Notes under the pieces: generated by a model
Told to the model about the DNA's origin: nothing
What the model saw: the letters and a program-made list of their open reading frames with translations, nothing else
Databases searched by the model: none
Assembly: GCA_020636095.1 (NCBI GenBank)
Contig: JACJYN010000011.1
Location: 1 to 64,000 of the forward strand
Direction: 5' to 3'
DNA from: Lewinellaceae bacterium
GTDB taxonomy: Bacteria > Bacteroidota > Bacteroidia > Chitinophagales > Saprospiraceae
DNA length: 64,000 nucleotides
Part shown: piece by piece, positions 27,201 to 36,078 of the stretch
How the letters are laid out: the number at the start of each line of letters is the position of its first letter
How positions within the stretch are numbered: the stretch's first letter is position 1
Translations under genes and position numbers: made by a program

Positions 27201-27366
27201 TAGAGCATGTTTGGAGGTGGTCGTTTGGGCTGCAAATGACCGCTTCTGGAACCTCACCTCGCCATTTTTTCGCCCCATAGCACCACTATGAAGCTCAAAA
27301 ATAGCTTTGCGAGAACCCAAAATCGACCATTTTCGCTTCCAAAGCACCACCTCCAAACATGCTCTA
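27201..27366. repeat. Long imperfect palindrome, copy A (166 bp)
   Basis: The ends TAGAGCATGTTTGGAGGTGG and its complement at the right (27347-27366) form a perfect 20-bp terminal pair, and imperfect pairing continues to the apex CATAGCACCACTATG near the centre. The core (GCCATTTTTTCGCC ... GCTCAAAAAT ... GAGAACCCAAAATCG) is shared with copies B and D although the outer arms differ. Flanks AAATT and ATTGTG could hold a 3-bp ATT duplication. It lies between a DUF5995 gene and the tRNA pair. Confidence 0.85.
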
Positions 27367-27421
27367 TTGTGGATTTTGAAAGAAAGCCCGTCGCCAGGAA
27401 GGCAACGGGCTTTTACTTTGG

Positions 27422-27494
<73 letters not shown>

Positions 27495-27535
27495 AAAAAA
27501 AAGGCCCGCCTTCGCAGATGCTATGGCGGACGATG

Positions 27536-27610
27536 TCGGGGTGAGAGGATTCGAACCTCCGGCCTCGTCGTCCCGAACGACGCGCGCTAACCGGGCTGCG
27601 CTACACCCCG
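27536..27610 (-). tRNA. tRNA-Pro (anticodon CGG)
   Basis: The acceptor CGGGGTG pairs with CACCCCG, the discriminator is A, and the D-loop contains the GG pair. The anticodon stem CGTCG/CGACG encloses TTCGGGA (anticodon CGG, reading CCG), and the T-arm is GGAGG-TTCGAAT-CCTCT. It is the first gene of a two-tRNA unit driven by the promoter at 27647. Confidence 0.95.
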
Positions 27611-27646
27611 AATGTATAGAAATGCCGCCCTCTTTCAGAGCGAATG

Positions 27647-27678
27647 CAAATTTAGGCAATCCCATTAGGAAATTCAAA
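27647..27678 (-). promoter_or_regulatory. Promoter of the tRNA-Pro/tRNA-Thr unit
   Basis: On the minus strand a TTTG (27678-27675) is followed after 20 bp by TAAATTTG (27654-27647). This is a textbook Bacteroidota -33/-7 promoter about 37 bp upstream of the tRNA-Pro 5' end. The rest of 27680-27923 is AT-rich and shows nothing else I can name. Confidence 0.8.
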
Positions 27679-28025
27679 ATCTGGGGTCGGGATTTTTTGG
27701 TTAAAAAACCGGTAGCGCTCATTATTAGTTCCTGAGGCCCGGCTAAATCATCTTCGCCACCAAATAGGAGGAAAAAAACCTGTGGCAGTGCATCCTGTTG
27801 AAAAGCACTGGGAACCAAAGAAATTAAACATTCCCCTCCCCTACCCCAACCTTTTCCAATCCACTCACGTATACTATTAACATATATATTCGTTATACAG
27901 GCTGTAGGTAGCCCTCCAATCTCATGATGATGGGCAGGCCCAACCAACAACCGTCGACGGACAACAGACAACCTCCCGGCAAACCCAAACGGGAGACAAC
28001 AATTCCAAAAACTAAAAACCTTGAC

Positions 28026-30281
28026 ATGAAAAGTCATCTCTCAGCGTATGTTCAAATTTCGATGATGAGTCGAGAGCGAGAAAATTTTGCAAATTTTGCC
28101 CATGCGGGCCCGTATAGGCAGGCCATTGATCGAATTTTGAACCTATTCTTGATTCCCATGCTCTTATTCCTGGCTTTCCCGGCGGCTCAGGCCCAGCGGA
28201 TCACCCTCGAAGGCCGGGTTTCTATTCTCAACAGTGAATACCATACCGGCAAGATCGAATACGTAGAAGGAGCCTTGGTAAGCGCTCCCTACGCTACGAC
28301 GGAAGCTACCAATAAAAAGGGGATTTTTAAGCTCGAATTCGCAGCAGTTGACGGCGGTAATTCCGTGACGGTTACTGCGGAAAAAGCAGGGCTGGAAGTG
28401 GCCAACCCGGCTGCCCTTCAAAGCGTAGCCATCGGAAGAGAGAATCCCCTGCTGATATTCCTGGCGGAAAAAGGCCAACTCAAACAGGCGCAATCGGAAC
28501 TACTCAACAGCTGCCGCCTGGCACTCACGGCCCGCCATCAGGCGTTGATAGCCCGCCTGCGGCGGGAAGGCGTCGAGAGCCGGGCCGCCATCCTCGAGCT
28601 TCAAAAACAGTTCAACCGGGAAATAACGGGCCCCTTCGAAGGAGAGCAATTACTCAACGAGCAACGGGAGGAACTGGCCAGCCGGCTGCCGGAAAGAGCG
28701 GAAGAACTGGCGAGGGTCAACCTCGATTTTGCTTCCAGCTCCTATCGGCCGGCCTTTGAGCACTTTAAGCTAGGGGAAATAGAGCAGGCCATAGAAACCC
28801 TGGACGAAGCGGCGCTGGAAATGCAGGCCGACGCAGCTCTGGCCAGCCTGCAGGAATGGGCAAAAAAAGGAAAAAGCCAGCAGGCGGCCAAAGAGAAAGA
28901 AAGCCTGCAACAGGTGGTGGATAGTTACCTGCTCAAAGCGCAGGCGTGGCTGCTGCTTTTCCATTACCAGGATGCCCTGAGCCTTCACCAGAAAGCAGCC
29001 TCCTTACTGGAAAAGGCCGGAGGGGAAGAGGATATCGAACTGGCGGAAGCCTACGCTGCGGTTGCTTTGAATTATCTGCTGCTGGGGGAGGATCGAAACG
29101 CGCTCCACTACCAGCAAAAAAACATAAAAATCAAGGAGGGTTTACTGGGCAGTGATAGGCCGCAGATGGCTTCCTCCTATTCCCTTTTAGCAACGATCTA
29201 CCGGAATTTAGAGGAATACCCGGCCGCCCTGGAAGCCCAGCAAAAAGTTGTCTCTATTCAGGAGCAGGCCTTAGCGCCCGGCCATCCGGATAGGGCCCGC
29301 CCCTATGCCGAGCTGGCCGGCATCTACCGTTCTATGGAAGCATACGGTATGGCCCTGGAAGCACAGGAAAAAGCCATCCGCATTCAGGAGCAGGGCCTGC
29401 CGCCCAACCATCCCGATATCGGCCGCTCCTATCATACTTTGGCGGAGATTCACCTGGAGGAGCACGCCCACGAGCCAGCCCTGAAAGCCCAGCTAAAAGC
29501 ACTCTTCATCCAGGAACGGGCCCTGGAACCGGGCCACCCCGATATCGCCCGCTCTTACAACACCCTGGCCCTGGCTTATCTGAACCTGGGAGACTTCGAA
29601 AGGGCCCTGGCCATCCAGCAAAAGATCATCGCCATGCAGGAACAGGCCTTGCCAGATGGCCATCCCGATATCGCCCGCTCCATTCACAGCCTCGCTTCCA
29701 CCTTTTACTTCCTCAGTGAACTGGACAGTGCGCTTCATTACGAATACATAGCCTACGACATGCTAAATGAGCAACTGCCCCCCGGCCATCCCGATTTACA
29801 AACGGCGGAATCCTCTTTTGCCTTCCTCTACACCACCAGAGGGGAACGTAGACAGTCCTCCGGGCAATATCAGGAAGCGATAAGGGATCTTCAGAAGGCC
29901 CTGGAATTTAGGCCCGATAATGAGGAAGCAAAAAAAAGGATCAGGCAAATGCAAGCCGGCCAAAGCCCCCGGCAATGGGATAGCCAGGAAGCGCTCGCAC
30001 TTAAAGGCAACAATAAGGATAAACCAGCTCCTGAAAAGAGTAGCCGGGTGGCGCCTCCCAAAGAGGCAAAAACGCCCGCCGAAGCGCACCATGGCTTTTT
30101 CAAGGCCACCCAGGCGACCAGCCTGAGGGCGGCGCCCACTTCCTCCTCAGCTGTGCTGAAGCGGCTCTCAGAAGACGACCGGCTAAAGGTGGTTGAAAAA
30201 ACGGAGTATTACTGGTGGAAAGTCCTCTTCAACGGACAGACGGGGTATGTCAAGGCGTTGTTGCTGGAAAAAATTGAGTAG
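28026..30281 (+). CDS. Tetratricopeptide repeat protein with C-terminal SH3b domain
   Basis: The start is uncertain. I use the ATG at 28026 (752 residues); an ATG at 27924 adds 34 residues, while a TTG at 28137 would give a neat signal peptide ending FPAAQAQ. After a hydrophobic segment there is a ~120-residue N-terminal beta-rich region. A helical part follows, and then seven or so kinesin-light-chain-like TPRs (about 315-600 of this form) with repeated GHPDIARSYNTLA and EQAL units. The last ~60 residues (FKATQATSLRAAPTSSS...GYVKALLL) are a bacterial SH3 domain. It is probably a periplasmic or surface scaffold; partners are unknown. Confidence 0.75.
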   Translation: MKSHLSAYVQISMMSRERENFANFAHAGPYRQAIDRILNLFLIPMLLFLAFPAAQAQRITLEGRVSILNSEYHTGKIEYVEGALVSAPYATTEATNKKGIFKLEFAAVDGGNSVTVTAEKAGLEVANPAALQSVAIGRENPLLIFLAEKGQLKQAQSELLNSCRLALTARHQALIARLRREGVESRAAILELQKQFNREITGPFEGEQLLNEQREELASRLPERAEELARVNLDFASSSYRPAFEHFKLGEIEQAIETLDEAALEMQADAALASLQEWAKKGKSQQAAKEKESLQQVVDSYLLKAQAWLLLFHYQDALSLHQKAASLLEKAGGEEDIELAEAYAAVALNYLLLGEDRNALHYQQKNIKIKEGLLGSDRPQMASSYSLLATIYRNLEEYPAALEAQQKVVSIQEQALAPGHPDRARPYAELAGIYRSMEAYGMALEAQEKAIRIQEQGLPPNHPDIGRSYHTLAEIHLEEHAHEPALKAQLKALFIQERALEPGHPDIARSYNTLALAYLNLGDFERALAIQQKIIAMQEQALPDGHPDIARSIHSLASTFYFLSELDSALHYEYIAYDMLNEQLPPGHPDLQTAESSFAFLYTTRGERRQSSGQYQEAIRDLQKALEFRPDNEEAKKRIRQMQAGQSPRQWDSQEALALKGNNKDKPAPEKSSRVAPPKEAKTPAEAHHGFFKATQATSLRAAPTSSSAVLKRLSEDDRLKVVEKTEYYWWKVLFNGQTGYVKALLLEKIE

Positions 30282-30335
30282 TTTTGGCTTTACTGGAAGG
30301 TAGAAAGCGGTAATTGAGTTAAAGAATAATTACTA

Positions 30336-30498
30336 AGAGCGTGTTGGGGATTTACTTTTGAAGTCGAAAATGAGCAGATTTTGGTTCTCAGGAAGCCATT
30401 TTTGAGCCGCATAGCATCGCTACGTGGCGAAAAAATGGCGAAATGAGGTTCAAAAGATGCACATTTGCAGGCCAAAGGGTAAATCCCCAACACGCTCT
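30336..30498. repeat. Long imperfect palindrome, copy B (163 bp)
   Basis: The ends AGAGCGTGTTGGGGATTTAC and the complement at 30479-30498 form a perfect terminal pair. Imperfect pairing runs through to an apex CATAGCATCGCTACG near 30410-30424. It is almost identical to copy D (63825-63987) when D is read on the other strand; I count only a couple of differences. Its right end is 13 bp from the ATG of the alpha/beta-hydrolase gene. Confidence 0.9.
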
Positions 30499-30511
30499 AA
30501 GAAAAAAAACC

Positions 30512-31336
30512 ATGTCCTACCTCACCGCCAACGGCGTAAAACTCTACTACGAAGACACCGGCAAAGGCGCCGAAACCATCGTTTTCTCTCACGGCCTGCT
30601 GTGGAGCGCCCGCATGTTTGCTGATCAGATCCAACATCTGAAAGATCGCTACCGCGTCATTGCCTATGACCATCGCGGGCAGGGCCGCAGCGAGGTGGCC
30701 CCCGACGGCTACGATATGGATACCCTTTCTGCGGACGCTCTCGCCCTGATGGACGCCCTGGGCGTTGATCGCTGCCACTTCGCCGGGCTGAGCATGGGTG
30801 GCTTTGTGGCGCTTCGCCTGGCCATCCGTCATCCGGAAAGAATACAGTCGCTGATATTGATGGAAACGACGGCGCAGCCGGAGCCGGCGGAAAACGTACC
30901 CCGGTACCGAATGCTCAACACCATCGTCAAGTTGCTGGGAACCCGGGCCGTAAAAAAACCGGTCATGAAGATCATGTTCAGCCAGGCCTTCCTCCTGGAC
31001 CCTGACCGCAAAGCCCAGCGCCAGTATTGGGAAAAGGAACTCACCGGCAATAAGCGCAGCATCACCCGCGCCGTTCAGGGTGTCATCGATCGCGAAGGGG
31101 TGCCGCCCAAAACCCTGGCTACCATCCAATGCCCCACCCTCATCATCGTGGGCGAGCAGGACGTAGCTACCGTACCGGCTAAATCGGAATACCTGCGCGA
31201 GCACATTCCTGGCTCCCGGCTGGTGCGCATCCCCAACGCAGGGCACTCCTCCAGCGTAGAAGAGCCAGAGGCGGTGAATAAGGCGATTGATGATTTTTTG
31301 ACCAGGTATCTTTCTGAGGAAACCCAAATCCAATAA
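30512..31336 (+). CDS. Alpha/beta-fold hydrolase
   Basis: The 274-residue product matches the alpha/beta-hydrolase family of 3-oxoadipate enol-lactonase/haloperoxidase type. HGLLWSARMF is the oxyanion loop, GLSMGG is the nucleophile elbow (Ser about residue 96), there is an acidic residue after LIIVGEQD, and the catalytic His lies in NAGHSSSVEEP near the end. I take the ATG at 30512; the frame continues upstream only because it reads through repeat copy B. The substrate cannot be told. The repeat directly upstream probably replaced or moved the promoter. Confidence 0.85.
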   Translation: MSYLTANGVKLYYEDTGKGAETIVFSHGLLWSARMFADQIQHLKDRYRVIAYDHRGQGRSEVAPDGYDMDTLSADALALMDALGVDRCHFAGLSMGGFVALRLAIRHPERIQSLILMETTAQPEPAENVPRYRMLNTIVKLLGTRAVKKPVMKIMFSQAFLLDPDRKAQRQYWEKELTGNKRSITRAVQGVIDREGVPPKTLATIQCPTLIIVGEQDVATVPAKSEYLREHIPGSRLVRIPNAGHSSSVEEPEAVNKAIDDFLTRYLSEETQIQ

Positions 31337-31385
31337 CCCTAAAGTAAGTAACAATATGGCATTATAACGGCTCCCATCCATTCCC

Positions 31386-32510
31386 TTACATCCCCTCCAA
31401 CAAAATCTTCCCAATTTCAGCATCCTCCAGGATCGGTAGCAGGCTGGCGCTGTTGGGTTTATCGGGGTCCGCCAAATCTTGCACCAGCGCCAGGCGGATA
31501 TCGTTGGGCAGAAAATCCAGTTTAACGAAGGCGATCACGTTGGCCAGTTGTTCATCGGTAAAGGGCCGTTCGCTGAGGGTGAGGTAGTTCGCCAGGCGGG
31601 TACAAATGGTGGCCAGGATGTCTACCCGCAGCGATGCTTTCAGGACGGCAGCCCGCAGCGGATACTCCACCTGAGCGGCAAAATCATCCGCATTGCAGAT
31701 ATCTGCCGGTTTGACCAGAGCGCGCAGCTCCTGGTTAACGAAGGCGATGAAGGTAGCCGCCGTGTTCTGGTCGAGGCAGGAGTCGGCCAGGGTGCGCACC
31801 AGGCCCAGATGAGCGCCCAGGTTATCTATCTCCGTGATGGTTTCGAAAAACTGCACCAGCGTACGCGGCGTGGTGCGCAGGCCGGTCACCACCTCCGGAT
31901 AGGTCAATACAAAGTCGATCCCCCGGGAGTCGACACCGTTCTTTTCCGCCCATTTAGCCCATTCTTTGGGGTCAAATTCCAGCGTGATGTGCATCATGCG
32001 GGTGACCATGGCGTCGTCCATGGGGGTCACCGAGTAATCGCCCCCGTCCGGGTTGGCGGTGAGTACGATCTGCCATTGGCGGGGTAGCTTCCAACTGACC
32101 AGCTCGAAGTTCTGCAGCAGTTGCATGATGCCGCGCAGGATGCGGTCGTCGGCCCGGTTGACGTCGTCGATGAGCAGGATGCCGGGGCCTGCTTCCCGGG
32201 GCACCCATTCCGGAGAGCGGAAAACGGTGCGCCCCTCTTCGATAGAGGGCATCCCCACCAGGTCGCCCATCTCCTCAAACTGAGCGGGGGCGATGTAGCG
32301 GAACGGGTAGCCCATATCCTCCGCCAGCGCCTGCACGATCTCGGTCTTGCCGATGCCGTGCTTGCCCCAGATGCAGATGGGCGTCTTGCGCTGACCGCGC
32401 GCCTCGGCTCGTATGTTGGCCTGCAGGACGTGGCGGACGAAGGTGATCACCTCCCCCGCTTTGGCGCGGGTGCCGTAGTAAATGTAATCGTATTGGGCTT
32501 GTTTGGCCAT
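31386..32510 (-). CDS. MoxR-like AAA+ ATPase
   Basis: This is a 374-residue AAA+ protein of the AAA_5/MoxR kind. Walker A is in IWGKHGIGKTE, Walker B is ILLIDDVNRAD, sensor-1 is VLTANPDGGDY, and MDDAMVTRMMH follows. I choose the ATG at 32510 (MAKQAQYDYIYYG); the frame extends 34 codons upstream but that part reads into a half repeat and is not credible. MoxR proteins usually work with a VWA-domain partner as chaperones for metal-enzyme maturation, and no such partner is adjacent here. Confidence 0.8.
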   Translation of the reverse strand: MAKQAQYDYIYYGTRAKAGEVITFVRHVLQANIRAEARGQRKTPICIWGKHGIGKTEIVQALAEDMGYPFRYIAPAQFEEMGDLVGMPSIEEGRTVFRSPEWVPREAGPGILLIDDVNRADDRILRGIMQLLQNFELVSWKLPRQWQIVLTANPDGGDYSVTPMDDAMVTRMMHITLEFDPKEWAKWAEKNGVDSRGIDFVLTYPEVVTGLRTTPRTLVQFFETITEIDNLGAHLGLVRTLADSCLDQNTAATFIAFVNQELRALVKPADICNADDFAAQVEYPLRAAVLKASLRVDILATICTRLANYLTLSERPFTDEQLANVIAFVKLDFLPNDIRLALVQDLADPDKPNSASLLPILEDAEIGKILLEGM

Positions 32511-32571
32511 TTGTCGTTTGCTCTTTGCCCCTAAGTTAGCTATTTCCGGACAAAGTGCATGAGCCAGCCTA

Positions 32572-32640
32572 AGAGTATGTTTGGAGGCCAATCTTTGGGC
32601 TACGAAGGCCAATTATTTGATGATATTTCGTTTATGACTT
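32572..32640. repeat. Half copy of the long palindrome
   Basis: AGAGTATGTTTGGAGGCC and the following AATCTTTGGGCTA match one arm of copy C (51509-51672), with weaker similarity continuing through GATGATATTTCGTT. No second arm is present before the next gene's stop at 32649. It is either a one-armed derivative or the remnant of an element cut by deletion. Confidence 0.65.
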
Positions 32641-32648
32641 CAAGGGCA

Positions 32649-33098
32649 TCAATTCTTCTGTGGCCCCACTTCCTCCTCGGTATAGCCCACAAGCAGCTTA
32701 TGAGGCACGTCATTTTCCGCTTCGGAAATGGCGTTCATGAGGTCGTCGGCCGTAGCTACTTTACCCTGCTGATACTCCATACGCAGCCGTTCGAGGCGCT
32801 TGATCGCCCGCTCCAGCCTCACCTTTACTTCGCCTTCCATACTCTTGCCTTCGTTGGCCAAAGCATTGATTCCTTCCTGCAGATGGCGAGAAACCGCTTC
32901 CTTATCTCCCTTTTCAAAAGCTTCCATCACCTCGCCAAAGGCTTGAACAGACCGGTTGGCATCGGTGACGGCATCGTCTTCGAATACCGTGGTATTTTCT
33001 TTGGTGCGAAGTTTTGCCTGGCCGGAAGGAGCCGGGGCCTGGTCGCAGGCTGCTATTCCCAGCAGGCCGATGATTAATACAAACATGATATTTCTCAT
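32649..33098 (-). CDS. Putative lipoprotein, paralogue of the 61734-62414 product
   Basis: The 149-residue protein begins with a lipoprotein signal peptide (LLGIAAC, Cys at about residue 18). A helical region follows in which the middle (EKGDKEAVSRHLQEGINALANEG, then RLERAIKRLERL) lines up with the corresponding part of the lipoprotein encoded at 61734-62414. Both have the pattern of a roughly 90-residue helical domain ending in a dipeptide PH or SH before a Leu-rich segment. Function is unknown; it probably sits at a membrane in the envelope. Confidence 0.65.
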   Translation of the reverse strand: MRNIMFVLIIGLLGIAACDQAPAPSGQAKLRTKENTTVFEDDAVTDANRSVQAFGEVMEAFEKGDKEAVSRHLQEGINALANEGKSMEGEVKVRLERAIKRLERLRMEYQQGKVATADDLMNAISEAENDVPHKLLVGYTEEEVGPQKN

Positions 33099-33128
33099 AA
33101 TACTTTAATTTTTTAGCGTATCAGGATG

Positions 33129-33190
33129 ACGGCGTTCGGCGTTCGGCGTTCTCAGGGCGTCCTGCCGAACTCCGAATACCGAACTCCGAA
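33129..33190. repeat. Short-word hairpin (GGCGTTC units)
   Basis: GGCGTTC is repeated three times in tandem (33131-33151). After an 11-nt spacer the opposite arm carries CCGAACTCCGAATACC then GAACTCCGAA (33165-33190), complementary in character. It lies between two minus-strand genes in a gap of about 107 bp and has the same form as the arrays at 40421 and 41168. Confidence 0.7.
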
Positions 33191-33205
33191 ACTATCCCCA
33201 AAGGA

Positions 33206-33793
33206 CTATCCTTCATCACTCTTCATTTTCATCATGTTCCGTTCCGCTTTTTCCTTGCCGTGTATCCTGCCCGCATTTACCTCATTGCCATGGGCATCGA
33301 AAACCACTTTCTCATGTTCGGCTCCTTTCATCAAGTCGACATGGTAGTAAGTTTTCTGTTTGCCGCCTCTGTAGAACGTAGTAGTCATGTGGTCTTTGCC
33401 GGGAGCCCAGCCCGGGTGGTGGATGGCTATCGCCCGTGCAACATTGTGTGGAAGGGCCACATTTCTGGCGTATTCATGGGCGGACACCAGGTTACCATCG
33501 GCGTCATAGGTAACCTCGCCATCAAAATTATTGCCTTTAACCGTCAGGTAATACGTGTCATATTTGCCATCCATGGGTTTGTTCTTCGTAATAACCCATC
33601 CTTCTTCCATGATGGTCACCGGCAGTGCCTTGAATTCTGTGATGGTGGCGTTGGGAAAATCTTTTTCCACTGAAGTAAGCACGACGGCCGGCACTTTATC
33701 CCTGGAAAGTTTGGCGGCGAAAATTTCATCCTGAGCAGAAACAGCCCCGGCAGCCAATAGCAACAGGGCTACAAAAACGATGTGCTTTTTCAT
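33206..33793 (-). CDS. Secreted PepSY-like (BLIP-like) protein
   Basis: The 195-residue protein has a signal peptide ending SAQ at about residue 21. Two related beta-rich modules follow: VPAVVLTSVEKDFPNATITEFKAL and, later, ALPHNVARAIAIHHPGWAPG, each followed by a YDADGN or FDAHGN turn. This is the PepSY-like/DUF2874 pattern common in Bacteroidota periplasmic proteins. The C-terminus is Lys/Met-rich. Function unknown. Confidence 0.75.
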   Translation of the reverse strand: MKKHIVFVALLLLAAGAVSAQDEIFAAKLSRDKVPAVVLTSVEKDFPNATITEFKALPVTIMEEGWVITKNKPMDGKYDTYYLTVKGNNFDGEVTYDADGNLVSAHEYARNVALPHNVARAIAIHHPGWAPGKDHMTTTFYRGGKQKTYYHVDLMKGAEHEKVVFDAHGNEVNAGRIHGKEKAERNMMKMKSDEG

Positions 33794-33887
33794 TTCAAAA
33801 TTAGTTTTAGTGAATTAAAATCTGGTAAAAAGACCTGTGGCCTAAGCCGGGCCACAATACTTTTTCGAAAAAATTTTACCGGGATAG

Positions 33888-33959
33888 TGGCCCCAGCAGG
33901 AATCGAACACTGCACCCCCGGGTAAAGAGCCCGGTACGCTATCGTTACGCCATGGAGCC
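33888..33959 (-). tRNA. Degenerate tRNA-like gene (Lys-type anticodon CTT)
   Basis: The minus strand folds into a cloverleaf of 72 nt. The acceptor stem is GGCTCCA/TGGGGCC with one G-U pair, and the discriminator is A. The anticodon stem CCGGG/CCCGG is perfect, with loop CTCTTTA, which puts CTT at positions 34-36. Several features are abnormal: the D-stem needs two wobble pairs and its loop AACGATA lacks the G18-G19 pair, position 37 is U instead of a purine, and the T-stem GCAG(T)G has a bulged base. The T-loop TTCGATT is normal. I think it is a pseudo-tRNA or a specialised tRNA. No good promoter is visible upstream, but a 7-bp hairpin (ACCTGGC/GCCAGGT) sits at 33975-33994. Confidence 0.6.
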
Positions 33960-34110
33960 GATCTTATTCCAAAGACCTGGCGTATTGGCCAGGTCACCTT
34001 ACTGATGGAAAAAAATTTAGAGCGGTTCAACATTTACCCTAATCTAAAAGCCATCCTTCTTCTAACCTGAGGTATTTGGAGGAAAATGTTTGTATTTTTA
34101 CGGTTAAAAA

Positions 34111-35994
34111 ATGACCAACCCTGTTCCCAAATCGCTGGAAGAAGTTCATTCCAGCGTAGAAACCAGGAACAAAGGCTTCTTCCGAAAGCTCTTCGCTTTC
34201 ATGGGGCCAGCCTATCTGGTGAGCGTTGGGTATATGGATCCCGGCAACTGGGCCACCGACATTGCCGGGGGGAGCCGTTATGGCTACGCCCTGATCTGGG
34301 TGTTGCTCATGTCAAACCTCATGGCGCTGCTGCTGCAAAGCCTCAGCTCCCGGCTGGGTATCGTCAGTGGGCGCGACCTGGCGCAGGCCTCCAAAGAGAC
34401 TTACAGCCGCCCGGTCAACTTTGTGCTGTACCTCCTGGCGGAGATCGCCATCGCAGCCACCGACCTGGCCGAAGTGCTGGGCATGGCCATCGGGCTGCAA
34501 CTGCTCTTTGGGTTACCCTTGCTGCACGGGGTGCTGCTCACCTTTCTCGACACCTTCCTCCTGCTTTTTCTCATCCACCGGGGCATGCGCATTATGGAGG
34601 CCTTTGTCCTGGCCCTTATTGGCATCATCGGAATGGCCTTTCTGGTGGAAATGTTCTTTGCCAAACCGGAGCTGGGAGCCCTGGCCACCGGTTTCATCCC
34701 CAGCATTCCCGATGAGTCGGCGCTCTACATCGCCATCGGCATTATCGGGGCGACCGTTATGCCACACAACCTCTACCTGCATTCCTCCCTGGTGCAATCC
34801 CGTAAGTTTGACAATAACCTGGAGGATACCAAAGGGGCGCTGCGTTTCAATTTTATCGATTCGGCCATCGCCCTCAATATGGCGTTTTTCGTCAACGCAG
34901 CCATCCTGGTGCTGGCGGCAGCTACCTTTTACAAGGCCGGCATGTACGAGGTATCCGAAATTCAGGACGCCCACCGCTTCCTGCAGCCGCTGCTGGGGTC
35001 GAAACTGGCGCCCATTTTTTTTGCGGTGGCGCTGATCGCCGCCGGCCAAAGCTCCACGCTCACCGGCACGCTTGCCGGGCAAGTGGTGATGGAAGGTTAT
35101 CTGAACCTCCGCATCGCCCCCTGGATCCGGCGCATCATCACCCGGGCGCTGGCCATCATCCCTGCTGTTTTGGCTATAGTGATCCTCGGCGAAAAGGTAA
35201 CCGGTGAGATGCTCATCCTGAGCCAGGTCATCCTCAGCCTGCAACTCGGTTTTGCCATCATCCCGCTCATCCATTTTGTCAGCGACCGGCGGCGCATGGG
35301 CAAGCTGGCGATCGGGCCGGTAGTCAAGATACTTTCCTGGCTGGTGGCGCTCATTATCGTCACACTGAACGTCAAACTGGTCATCGATGAAATATCCTCC
35401 TGGATCGCTGCTTCCGAATCGCCCTTTCTGCTTTGGCTAACCGTCGTCCCTCTGGCTTTAGGTGCGGCTGGCTTGCTGCTGTACGTCACCCTGACGCCCT
35501 GGGTGCGGTCCATGCTGCAGGAGCCGCGCTCCCTGCTGCACGCCCGCCCCGGCGCCTTATCCGCTTTTGAAAAAAAACAGTTCACAAGGATTGCCGTAGC
35601 TATTGACTTCAGCGATATTGACGAACGCACCCTGCGTTATGCCCTCTCCATGGGGAGCGCCGACACGCACTACCTGCTGATTCACGTCGTTGAGTCCGCC
35701 GGGGCCATCTTACTGGGGGATGAAATCCGGGATAAGGAAACCGGCGACGATGCCGAACGCCTGGAGCACTACGCCGAAGAGTTGTCCGGCAAAGGCTTCA
35801 AAACGGAGACCTACCTCGGCTTCGGCAACCCGAAGAACAGCATCCCGCGGGCCGTACATGAGTTTGGCGCCGACCTTCTGGTGCTGGGCGCACATGGCCA
35901 CCGCTTTTTTAAGGATCTCATTTTCGGAACGACCGTCGACTCGGTGCGGCACAATGTGAACATCCCGGTCTTCATTGTCAGAGAGGAGGATTGA
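34111..35994 (+). CDS. Nramp divalent-metal transporter fused to a universal stress domain
   Basis: Residues about 25-470 are an Nramp (MntH-like) transporter. SVGYMDPGNWATD in helix 1 carries the metal-binding Asp/Asn, and GATVMPHNLYLHSS in helix 6 carries the Met site; about 11-12 membrane helices can be seen. Residues about 485-627 are a UspA-type domain (RIAVAIDFSDI, then LLVLGAHGHRFFKDLIFGTTVDSVRHN, which has the G-2x-G-9x-G(S/T)-like ATP loop). Mn2+/Fe2+ uptake coupled to a cytosolic nucleotide-binding regulator is the likely role. The fused architecture is intact and in one frame. Confidence 0.88.
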   Translation: MTNPVPKSLEEVHSSVETRNKGFFRKLFAFMGPAYLVSVGYMDPGNWATDIAGGSRYGYALIWVLLMSNLMALLLQSLSSRLGIVSGRDLAQASKETYSRPVNFVLYLLAEIAIAATDLAEVLGMAIGLQLLFGLPLLHGVLLTFLDTFLLLFLIHRGMRIMEAFVLALIGIIGMAFLVEMFFAKPELGALATGFIPSIPDESALYIAIGIIGATVMPHNLYLHSSLVQSRKFDNNLEDTKGALRFNFIDSAIALNMAFFVNAAILVLAAATFYKAGMYEVSEIQDAHRFLQPLLGSKLAPIFFAVALIAAGQSSTLTGTLAGQVVMEGYLNLRIAPWIRRIITRALAIIPAVLAIVILGEKVTGEMLILSQVILSLQLGFAIIPLIHFVSDRRRMGKLAIGPVVKILSWLVALIIVTLNVKLVIDEISSWIAASESPFLLWLTVVPLALGAAGLLLYVTLTPWVRSMLQEPRSLLHARPGALSAFEKKQFTRIAVAIDFSDIDERTLRYALSMGSADTHYLLIHVVESAGAILLGDEIRDKETGDDAERLEHYAEELSGKGFKTETYLGFGNPKNSIPRAVHEFGADLLVLGAHGHRFFKDLIFGTTVDSVRHNVNIPVFIVREED

Positions 35995-36078
35995 GCTACC
36001 TGCTGTGTGCAAATCCTGTAGGTGACTTTTGTGTTTTATTTGTTCTTATAGTAATAGTTAATCTAAAGTCCAACCCTT

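Noticed and set aside
32511..32612. N-terminal extension of the MoxR-like ATPase
   Set aside because: The extra codons read into the half repeat at 32572 and match nothing in the family.
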